From: Actinacidiphila epipremni
GTDB lineage: Bacteria > Actinomycetota > Actinomycetes > Streptomycetales > Streptomycetaceae
DNA: 64,000 bases
Direction of reading: 5' to 3'
Assembly: GCF_012034175.1 (NCBI RefSeq)
Contig: NZ_JAATEJ010000003.1
Location: forward strand, 248,001-312,000
How positions within the stretch are numbered: position 1 is the stretch's first letter; each line of letters starts with the position of its first letter. Below the pieces are notes generated by a model. It saw nothing but the letters and a program-made list of their open reading frames with translations, had not been told where the DNA came from and ran no database searches. Shown piece by piece: positions 57,782 through 64,000 of this stretch. The translations under genes and the position numbers were made by a program.

Positions 57782-57795
57782 ACCGAACAATCGGT
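57782..57795 (+). promoter_or_regulatory. Palindromic operator upstream of bkdA (ACCGA-N4-TCGGT)
   Basis: ACCGAACAATCGGT carries the same perfect 5-bp arms and 4-bp spacer as the two paa sites. It lies 66 bp before the E1alpha start, in the space shared with lrp. Confidence 0.65.
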
Positions 57796-57861
57796 AGGGA
57801 GAGCGGAACCCGCTCGCGCCACCGAACGCCAACGGTCACCGACCACAAGGAGGTGCTCGCG

Positions 57862-58992
57862 ATGACCGTGCTGGACACCCCCGCCTGGCGGCCACGCGCC
57901 GACGCCGCGCCGCTGCTGCCCGACCAGGAGCCGTACCGGCTGCTCGGCACCCCCGCCGCCGCCGAGCTGGACCCGGGGCTGCTGCGCGCCCTGTACGGGC
58001 AGCTCGTCCGCGGGCGCCGCTACAACCGGCAGGCCACCGCCCTGACCAAGCAGGGCAGGCTCGCCGTCTACCCGTCCAGCACCGGCCAGGAGGCGTGCGA
58101 GATCGCCGCCGCGCTCGCGCTCGGCCCGCGCGACTGGCTCTTCCCCAGCTACCGCGACACGCTCGCCGTCGTCGCCCGCGGTGTCGATCCCGTCGAGGCG
58201 CTCACGCTGCTGCGCGGCGACTGGCACACCGGCTACGACCCGCGCGTCCACCGCGTCGCCCCGCTCAGCACCCCGCTGTCCACCCAGCTGCCGCACGCCG
58301 TGGGCCTGGCCCACGCCGCCCGGCTCAGCGGGGACGCGGTGGCGGCGCTGGCCATGGTCGGCGACGGCGGGACCAGCGAGGGCGACTTCCACGAGGCCCT
58401 CAACTTCGCGGCCGTCTGGCACGCGCCGGTGGTCTTCCTCGTGCAGAACAACGGCTTCGCCATCTCCGTGCCGCTGGCCAAGCAGACCGCGGCCCCCACC
58501 TTCGCCCACAAGGCCGTCGGCTACGGCATGCCGGGCCGGCTGGTGGACGGCAACGACGCGCCGGCCGTGCACCGGGTGCTCACCGACGCGATGAACCGCG
58601 CCCGCGACGGCGGCGGGCCCACGCTGGTCGAGGCGGTCACCTACCGGATCGACGCCCACACCAACGCCGACGACGCGACCCGCTACCGCGACGACGACGA
58701 GGTCGCCGCCTGGCGTGCCCATGACCCGATCGAGCTGCTGGAGCGGGAGATGACCGCCCGCGGACTGCTCGACGACGACGGGCGGCAGCGCGCGGCCGAC
58801 GAGGCCGAGACGCTGGCCGCCGACCTGCGGGAGCGCATGCACGCCGACCCGGCGCTCGACCCGATGGAGCTCTTCGCCCACGTATATGCCGAGCAGACAC
58901 CCCAACTGCGCGAGCAGGCGGCGCAGTTGCGGGCCGAGCTGGCGGCCGAGGCGGAAGCGGACCGCGCGCAGGTTGCGGAGCCGCGCTCATGA
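57862..58992 (+). CDS. bkdA: Branched-chain 2-oxoacid dehydrogenase E1 alpha subunit
   Basis: A 376-residue thiamine-diphosphate enzyme subunit. It decarboxylates branched-chain (or related) 2-oxoacids to give acyl-CoA starters for catabolism and fatty-acid branching. The ThDP motif is GDGGTSEGDFHEALNFAAVWHAPVVFLVQNN (around residues 170-200), preceded by STGQEACEIAAALALGPRDWLFPSYRD. The ATG has AAGGAGG ahead. First of three coupled genes (ATGA overlap with E1 beta). It is called BCKDH rather than pyruvate dehydrogenase because actinobacterial PDH usually has a single-chain E1. Confidence 0.92.
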   Translation: MTVLDTPAWRPRADAAPLLPDQEPYRLLGTPAAAELDPGLLRALYGQLVRGRRYNRQATALTKQGRLAVYPSSTGQEACEIAAALALGPRDWLFPSYRDTLAVVARGVDPVEALTLLRGDWHTGYDPRVHRVAPLSTPLSTQLPHAVGLAHAARLSGDAVAALAMVGDGGTSEGDFHEALNFAAVWHAPVVFLVQNNGFAISVPLAKQTAAPTFAHKAVGYGMPGRLVDGNDAPAVHRVLTDAMNRARDGGGPTLVEAVTYRIDAHTNADDATRYRDDDEVAAWRAHDPIELLEREMTARGLLDDDGRQRAADEAETLAADLRERMHADPALDPMELFAHVYAEQTPQLREQAAQLRAELAAEAEADRAQVAEPRS

Positions 58993-60017
58993 CCACCGCC
59001 ACCACCGCGCAGGGCCGGCCCGAGGCGCCCGCCCGCCGGTCCGCGACCATGGCGCAGGCCCTCAACCAGGCGCTGCGCGACGCCCTGGCAGCCGACCCGG
59101 CGGTGCACGTCATGGGCGAGGACGTCGGCACCCTCGGCGGCGTCTTCCGCGTCACCGACGGCCTCGCCAAGGACTTCGGCGAGGACCGCTGTACCGACAC
59201 CCCGCTCGCCGAGGCCGGCATCCTCGGCGCGGCCGTCGGCATGGCCATGTACGGGCTGCGGCCGGTCGTGGAGATGCAGTTCGACGCGTTCGCCTACCCG
59301 GCGTTCGAGCAGCTCGTCAGCCACGTCGCCCGGATGCGCAACCGCACCCGCGGCGCCCTGCCGCTGCCGATCACCGTGCGCATCCCGTACGGCGGCGGCA
59401 TCGGCGGTGTGGAGCACCACAGCGACTCCTCCGAGGCGTACTACGCGCACACTCCCGGCCTGCATGTGCTCACCCCGGCGACGGTCGAGGACGCCTATGG
59501 GATGCTGCGGGCCGCGATCGCGTCGGACGATCCGGTGATCTTCCTGGAGCCCAAGCGGCTCTACTGGTCCAAGGCCGACTGGTCGCCGCAGGAGCCGGCC
59601 GCCGTCCCGCCGATCGGCCGGGCGGTGGTGCGCCGCACCGGCCGCACGGCGACGCTCGTCACCTACGGCCCCTCGCTGCCGGTGTGCCTGGAGGCCGCCG
59701 AGGCGGCCCGCGAGGAGGGCTGGGACCTCGGCGTGGTGGACCTGCGCAGCCTGGTCCCCTTCGACGAGGAGACCGCCGCGGCGGCCGTCCGCGCCACGGG
59801 CCGGGCGGTCGTCGTCCACGAATCGGCGGGCTTCGCCGGGATGGGCGCGGAGATCGCCGCGCGGCTGACCGAACGCTGCTTCCACCACCTGGAGGCGCCC
59901 GTGCTGCGGGTCACCGGCTTTGACATCCCCTACCCGCCGCCGATGCTGGAGCGGCACCATCTGCCCGGCGTGGACCGCATCCTCGACGCCGTCGGCCGGC
60001 TGCAGTGGGAGGACTGA
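58989..60017 (+). CDS. bkdB: Branched-chain 2-oxoacid dehydrogenase E1 beta subunit
   Basis: A 342-residue partner of E1 alpha. Typical features are VHVMGEDVGTLGGVFRVTDGL, DTPLAEAGILGAAVGMAMYGLRPVVEMQFDAFAYPAFEQLVSH, RIPYGGGIGGVEHHSDSSEAYYAHTPGL (with catalytic-pocket His residues) and VVHESAGFAGMGAEIAARLTE, DIPYPPPMLE. It shares its stop base with the E2 start (TGATG), so stoichiometric translation is likely. Confidence 0.94.
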   Translation: MTTATTAQGRPEAPARRSATMAQALNQALRDALAADPAVHVMGEDVGTLGGVFRVTDGLAKDFGEDRCTDTPLAEAGILGAAVGMAMYGLRPVVEMQFDAFAYPAFEQLVSHVARMRNRTRGALPLPITVRIPYGGGIGGVEHHSDSSEAYYAHTPGLHVLTPATVEDAYGMLRAAIASDDPVIFLEPKRLYWSKADWSPQEPAAVPPIGRAVVRRTGRTATLVTYGPSLPVCLEAAEAAREEGWDLGVVDLRSLVPFDEETAAAAVRATGRAVVVHESAGFAGMGAEIAARLTERCFHHLEAPVLRVTGFDIPYPPPMLERHHLPGVDRILDAVGRLQWED

Positions 60018-61432
60018 TGGCCGTCGTGCGCGAGTTCACCCTGCCCGACCTCGGGGAAGGGCTGACGGAGGCGGAGATCGTCCGCTGGCTGGTGCAGGTC
60101 GGCGAGGTCGTCGCGGTGGACCAGCCGGTGGTGGAGGTGGAGACGGCCAAGGCCGTCGTCGAGGTGCCGTGCCCCTACGGCGGGGTCGTGACCGCCCGCT
60201 TCGGCGAGGAGGGCGACTCGCTCGCGGTGGGCCGCCCGCTGGTCACCGTCGCCGTCGGCTCCTCCGCCGCCGAGCCGGACGAGGCCGATGGCGCCGCCGG
60301 TGGGCAGGGCTCGGGCGCCGTCCTGGTCGGCTACGGCACGGGTACGGCCGCAGGCCGCCGCCGCTCACGGCTGCGCGCGGGCGGCACGGCACCCGGCGCC
60401 GGCCGTACCGCGGTCGACGGCGTCCCGGTGGACGGTACGCGTCCCGGCGGCGCGGGCCGCACGCCGGTCGAGGGCGCCCCGGCCGACCGTACGGGCGCGG
60501 CGTCGGCCCCTGCGCCGGCCACCGCCCCTGCCCTGGCCCCTGTTGCGCCGGCTCCCGCACCTGCGGCCGGCGACGGGCCCGTGGCGGTCATCTCGCCGCT
60601 GGTCCGGCGGATCGCCCGGGAGCACGGCCTCGACCTGCGGAGCCTGGCCGGCAGCGGACCCGAAGGGCTGATCCTGCGCTCCGACGTCGAGCGCGCGGTC
60701 GCGGCCCTGGCGTCCGCCCCGGCGCCGGCGGCCGAGCCGGACGGCGTCGAGCGGGTGCCGCTGCGCGGGCTGCGCGGTGCGGTCGCGGACAAGCTGGCCC
60801 GCAGCCGCCGGGAGATCCCCGACGCGACCTGCTGGGTGGACGCCGACGCCACCGAACTGCTCGCCGCCCGCGCCGCCATGAACGCCCCCGGGCGGCAGAA
60901 GATCTCGCTGCTCGCCCTGCTGGCCAGGGTGGTCACCGCCGCGCTGGCCCGCTACCCCGAGCTCAACGCCACGGTGGACACCGAGCGCGCGGAGATCGTC
61001 CGGCTGCCCGCGGTGCACCTCGGCTTCGCCGCGCAGACCGACCGCGGCCTCGTCGTGCCCGTGGTCCGCGACGCGCACACCCTGACCACCACCGCCCTGG
61101 CGGCGGAGATCGCCCGCCTCACCGAGACCGCCAAGGCCGGGCGGCTCTCCCCCGCCGAGCTGACCGGCGGGACCTTCACCCTCAACAACTACGGCGTCTT
61201 CGGCGTCGACGGCTCCACGCCGATCCTCAACCACCCCGAGGCCGCGATGCTCGGCGTCGGCCGGATCGTCGCCAAACCCTGGGTGCACCAAGGCGAACTG
61301 GCGGTCCGCCAGGTGGTGCAGCTCTCCTTCACCTTCGACCACCGAGTGTGCGACGGCGGCACCGCGGGCGGCTTCCTGCGCTTCGTCGCGGACTGCGTCG
61401 AACAGCCGGCGATGCTGCTCGCCGCGGTGTGA
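60017..61432 (+). CDS. bkdC: Branched-chain 2-oxoacid dehydrogenase E2, dihydrolipoyl acyltransferase
   Basis: A 471-residue E2 with one lipoyl domain (1-80, lipoyl Lys in VEVETAKAVVEVP, around residue 44). A long Ala/Pro/Gly hinge (around 85-190) is followed by a peripheral-subunit-binding domain (VISPLVRRIAREHGLDLRSLAGSGPEGLILRSDVERAV). The catalytic domain (around 240-471) ends with FTFDHRVCDGGTAGGFLRF, containing the catalytic His and Asp. The E3 dihydrolipoyl dehydrogenase gene is not in this cluster and must be elsewhere. Confidence 0.94.
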   Translation: MAVVREFTLPDLGEGLTEAEIVRWLVQVGEVVAVDQPVVEVETAKAVVEVPCPYGGVVTARFGEEGDSLAVGRPLVTVAVGSSAAEPDEADGAAGGQGSGAVLVGYGTGTAAGRRRSRLRAGGTAPGAGRTAVDGVPVDGTRPGGAGRTPVEGAPADRTGAASAPAPATAPALAPVAPAPAPAAGDGPVAVISPLVRRIAREHGLDLRSLAGSGPEGLILRSDVERAVAALASAPAPAAEPDGVERVPLRGLRGAVADKLARSRREIPDATCWVDADATELLAARAAMNAPGRQKISLLALLARVVTAALARYPELNATVDTERAEIVRLPAVHLGFAAQTDRGLVVPVVRDAHTLTTTALAAEIARLTETAKAGRLSPAELTGGTFTLNNYGVFGVDGSTPILNHPEAAMLGVGRIVAKPWVHQGELAVRQVVQLSFTFDHRVCDGGTAGGFLRFVADCVEQPAMLLAAV

Positions 61433-61457
61433 CCCCCTTCCCCGGGCTTTCCCCCGG

Positions 61458-61524
61458 CCCGGACCGCGCATCCGGGCCCCGCGCCCGGACCGCGCACCCG
61501 GGCCCCGCGCCCGGACCGCGCGCC
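61458..61524 (+). repeat. 26-bp tandem repeat between E2 and mobA genes
   Basis: The unit CCCGGACCGCGCACCCGGGC-CCCGCG starts at 61458, 61484 and 61510; the second differs from the first by one base and the third is partial. It fills half of the 128-bp gap. Each unit contains a GC-rich dyad, so it may act as a terminator. Confidence 0.7.
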
Positions 61525-61560
61525 CAAGCGGCGCACCCGGGCCGGGGGATACTCACGGGC

Positions 61561-62169
61561 ATGACGACGAGCTACGACGCGCTGGTCCTCGCCGGCGGTG
61601 CCGCCCGCCGGCTGGGCGGCACGGACAAGCCGGCGCTCGCGGTCGGCGGACGCAGCCTGCTCGACCGGGTGCTCGCCGCGTGCGCGGGCGCGGGCCGTAC
61701 CGTCGTGGTCGGCCCGCGCCGGCCCACCGCCCGGCCCGTGCACTGGACCAGGGAGCAGCCCGCCGGCGGCGGCCCGCTGCCCGCCCTCGACGCCGGACTC
61801 GCCGCCCTCACCGGGCCCGGCCGGCCATCGGTGGTGCTGCTGCTCGCCGCCGACCTGCCCTTCCTCACCGCCGAGGCGGTCACCGCCCTGACCGGCGCCC
61901 TCACCCCCGACTGCGAAGGCGTTCTGCTCACCGACCCCGACGGCCGCGACCAGCCGCTCACCGCCGCCTACCGCGCCGAGCCCCTGCGCCGCGAGACCGC
62001 CCTCCTGCGCTCCGAGCACGGCACCCTCACCGGACTCCCCTTGCGCCTGCTCACCCGCGAACTGACCCTGCGCCGCATCCCCGACCCCACCGGCCGGGCC
62101 GGCTTCGACTGCGACACCTGGGAGGACGTCGCCGTCGCCCGCTCCCACCTGGACCCGCCCGGCACCTGA
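61561..62169 (+). CDS. mobA: Molybdenum cofactor guanylyltransferase-like NTP transferase
   Basis: A 202-residue protein of the MobA/MocA nucleotidyltransferase fold. The N-terminal nucleotide-binding loop is VLAGGAARRLGGTDKPALAVGGRSLLDRVL (G-G-x-x-x-R-x-G-x-x-K). LLAADLPFLTAEAV holds the metal-binding Asp and DGRDQPLTAAYR is typical. It attaches GMP to molybdenum cofactor, or CMP if MocA-like. Nearby moeA supports a molybdenum cofactor role. The ATG lies 128 bp after E2. Confidence 0.9.
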   Translation: MTTSYDALVLAGGAARRLGGTDKPALAVGGRSLLDRVLAACAGAGRTVVVGPRRPTARPVHWTREQPAGGGPLPALDAGLAALTGPGRPSVVLLLAADLPFLTAEAVTALTGALTPDCEGVLLTDPDGRDQPLTAAYRAEPLRRETALLRSEHGTLTGLPLRLLTRELTLRRIPDPTGRAGFDCDTWEDVAVARSHLDPPGT

Positions 62170-62213
62170 CGCCCCACCAGGCCGCCCGGCGCACCGCGCG
62201 GGAAGTCCACGGG

Positions 62214-62501
62214 GTGAGCCTGGGTGGCTTGCGGCGGCGGATCGTGGACCATGGGCGTGTGTTGGACGAATGGATCGCAGCAGTCAAGACCGAACTGGGC
62301 ATCGACCTCACCGTGGACACCGGTGTCCTGCTCGACCTGGCCCGTGACGCCGCCCACGGCGTCGCCCGCCCGGCCGCGCCGCTCACCACCTTCCTGGTCG
62401 GCTACGCCGCCGCGCAGGCGGGTGGCGGTCCGCAGGCCGTACGGGAGGCCGCCCAGAAGGCGGCGGACCTGGCCGTGCACTGGCCGGAGCCGGAGGAGTA
62501 G
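62214..62501 (+). CDS. DUF6457 small helical protein
   Basis: A ~95-residue protein whose core DEWIAAVKTELGIDLTVDTGVLLDLARDAAHGVARPAAPLTTFLVGYAAAQ is conserved beside mobA in actinobacteria. GTG 62214 has GGAAG 8 bases ahead; in-frame GTGs at 62244 and 62259 are alternatives that would leave only the conserved core. Location between mobA and moeA suggests a helper role in molybdenum cofactor metabolism, but nothing in the sequence proves it. Confidence 0.75.
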   Translation: MSLGGLRRRIVDHGRVLDEWIAAVKTELGIDLTVDTGVLLDLARDAAHGVARPAAPLTTFLVGYAAAQAGGGPQAVREAAQKAADLAVHWPEPEE

Positions 62502-62506
62502 GGCGG

Positions 62507-63916
62507 ATGAACGGCCCACGTGACCGCGGCCGGCCCGGCGGGGACGCCGCCGACCGCGCGCTCGACGACGCCCTCGCGCTGGCCAACGCCGCACCCCGCG
62601 GCCGGGCCGCCCGCCCGGGCGCGAACGACCCGCTGGTCGTCGCCCTCGGCCACGAACCCGCCGCCGGGGCGCACCCGGCGCAGCAGACGGTGCCGCACGC
62701 GAAGGACACCGTCTCCTGGCCCGAGGCGCGCCGGATCGCCCGGCACGCGGCACGCCGGCTCGAAGCACGGGCGCTCCCGCTCGGCGAGGACATCCTCGGC
62801 ATGGCCCTGGCGCAGAGCCTCACGGCGCTGACCGACCTGCCCGCCTTCGACTCCTCGGCCATGGACGGCTGGGCCGTCGCAGGCCCCGGCCCGTGGCGGC
62901 TGCGAGGCCAGGTGCTCGCGGGCCAGCGGCGCCCCGCCGACCCGCTGCTCGGCGGCCACGCGGTGCGCATCGCCACCGGCGCGGTGCTCCCGCCGGGCGC
63001 GACCGCCGTGCTGCGCTCCGAGCACGGCAGCGTCCGGAACCTGACCGACGGCGAGTGGCTGCACGTCCTCGCACCGCACCCCGCGCCCGACCCCGGCCAG
63101 GAGATACGGCGCAGGGGCCAGGAATGCCGGCACGGCGACGAACTGCTGCCCGCCGGCGCCGTCGTCACCCCCGCGGTGCTGGGGCTCGCGGCTGCCGCCG
63201 GATACGACGAACTGACCGTCACCATGCGTCCCCGGGTGGAGATCCTCGTCCTCGGCGACGAACTGCTCGACCACGGCCTGCCGCGGGCCGGCCGGGTCCG
63301 CGACGCGCTCGGCCCCATGCTGCCGTCGTGGCTGCGTGCTCTCGGCGCGGACGTCACCGACCTGCGGCGGCTGAGGGACGACGCGGACACGCTGCACGCC
63401 GCCCTGGCCGCGAGCGGCGCCGACCTGGTGGTGACCACCGGCGGGACCGCGGGCGGCCCCGTCGACCACGTCCACCCCGTGCTGGCCCGGCTCGGCGCCC
63501 GGCTGCTGGTCGACGGGGTCGCGGTACGGCCCGGGCACCCCATGCTGCTCGCCGAACTCCCCTCCGGCCCCCTGCTGGCGGGCCTGCCGGGCAATCCGCT
63601 CGCCGCCGTCTCCGGGGTGCTCACCCTGGTCGCCCCGGCGCTGCGGGCGCTGGCCGGCCACCCGGTGCCCGCTCCGTACGCGGCGCCGCTCACCACCGAC
63701 GTGCCGGGGCACCCGGTGGACACCCGGCTCGTCCCGGTCGTCTTCGACGACGAGTCGGCCGCCCGCCCGCTGCACTTCACCGGGCCCGCGATGCTGCGCG
63801 GGCTGGCCGCCGCCGACGGCATGGCGGTCATCCCGCCGGGCGGCGGCAGGGCGGGCCAGGAGACGGCCGTCCTGGACACCGGCGCCCTCGCGCCCGCGTG
63901 GGGGAGCGGCGGGTGA
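62507..63916 (+). CDS. moeA: Molybdopterin molybdenumtransferase MoeA
   Basis: A 469-residue enzyme that inserts molybdenum into adenylylated molybdopterin. It has the domain-III start FDSSAMDGWAV (around residue 115), VRIATGAVLPPGATAVLRSE, the EIRRRGQECRHGDELLPAG signature, and the MPT-binding ILVLGDELLD followed by DLVVTTGGTAGGPVDHV and AGLPGNPLAAVSG. The N-terminal ~100 residues are a variable extension. It starts 5 bases after DUF6457 and its stop overlaps the next gene (GTGA). Confidence 0.94.
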   Translation: MNGPRDRGRPGGDAADRALDDALALANAAPRGRAARPGANDPLVVALGHEPAAGAHPAQQTVPHAKDTVSWPEARRIARHAARRLEARALPLGEDILGMALAQSLTALTDLPAFDSSAMDGWAVAGPGPWRLRGQVLAGQRRPADPLLGGHAVRIATGAVLPPGATAVLRSEHGSVRNLTDGEWLHVLAPHPAPDPGQEIRRRGQECRHGDELLPAGAVVTPAVLGLAAAAGYDELTVTMRPRVEILVLGDELLDHGLPRAGRVRDALGPMLPSWLRALGADVTDLRRLRDDADTLHAALAASGADLVVTTGGTAGGPVDHVHPVLARLGARLLVDGVAVRPGHPMLLAELPSGPLLAGLPGNPLAAVSGVLTLVAPALRALAGHPVPAPYAAPLTTDVPGHPVDTRLVPVVFDDESAARPLHFTGPAMLRGLAAADGMAVIPPGGGRAGQETAVLDTGALAPAWGSGG

Positions 63917-64000
63917 GCCCGCAGGACGGATCCGGCGCGGGCGACTCCGCGCCGCCGGACGCCGTGCCCGGCGGCGGCCACCGGATCGCCTTCCCCCGCC
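63913..64000 (+). CDS. N-terminal fragment of an unidentified gene cut by the window edge
   Basis: A GTG at 63913 overlaps the moeA stop (GTGA). The 29 visible residues (VSPQDGSGAGDSAPPDAVPG and on) are hydrophilic and low-complexity, giving no family clue. Tight coupling suggests it belongs to the same operon. Confidence 0.5.
   Translation, partial: MSPQDGSGAGDSAPPDAVPGGGHRIAFPR

Overview
This 64-kb window is high-GC actinobacterial DNA, almost certainly from the core chromosome of a Streptomyces or a close Streptomycetaceae relative. The evidence is the gyrB-gyrA-DUF3566-tRNA-Ile order, crgA, tandem class E sortases, the fhaA-fhaB-pstP-rodA-pbpA-pknB cluster, many GTG starts, and two near-perfect parS sites. 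The replication origin is not in the window. In this family it normally lies a few kilobases upstream of gyrB, so the left edge is origin-proximal. Function calls come from recognising protein families and motifs by eye. No database search was run.

Layout. 1-6 kb: gyrB (5' end cut off), gyrA, a DUF3566 membrane protein, tRNA-Ile and a DLW-39 micro-protein. 6-12 kb: two paralogous exported, membrane-anchored proteins (one with a von Willebrand A domain) face a Ser/Thr kinase and a helix-turn-helix regulator; their promoters carry related TTTGC/GCAAA elements. tRNA-Ala follows. 12-21 kb: accessory and redox-response genes, namely a Uma2-like protein, nitroreductase/MarR and azoreductase/MarR divergent pairs, a very large AfsR-like regulator with two parS sites inside its coding sequence, and a DHA2-type MFS exporter. 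21-28 kb: DUF5324 protein, cyclophilin, rhomboid protease, a DnaA-box cluster, crgA, a DUF881 protein, a 58-residue membrane protein, the pabA/trpG glutaminase and two class E sortases. 28-36 kb (minus strand): the cell-wall and cell-division phospho-signalling operon. 36-45 kb: tRNA-Leu, a PadR/membrane-protein pair, a TerD protein, a MarR regulator, a PAS-GAF-SpoIIE-HATPase phosphatase, a DUF2252 protein, a J-domain-like protein and a rhodanese.

45-64 kb is mainly catabolic. It holds paaABCDE for phenylacetyl-CoA epoxidation, a DUF5819/HTTM pair, a TrmH-type RNA methyltransferase, paaN divergent from a paaH-type dehydrogenase plus a TetR regulator, a lipoprotein hydrolase, an Lrp regulator divergent from branched-chain 2-oxoacid dehydrogenase E1alpha-E1beta-E2, and the molybdenum-cofactor genes mobA and moeA.

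The strongest regulatory observations are these. (i) A palindrome ACCGA-N4-TCGGT lies in all three catabolic control regions (paaA, paaN/paaH, lrp/bkd), suggesting one regulon, probably run by the TetR protein encoded here. (ii) The two parS sites and the DnaA-box cluster make this stretch part of the chromosome-segregation and replication-control landscape around the origin. (iii) Paired TTTGC-N4-GCAAA palindromes, two helical turns apart, lie in front of the von Willebrand protein operon. (iv) Several divergent regulator promoters carry clear inverted or direct repeats.
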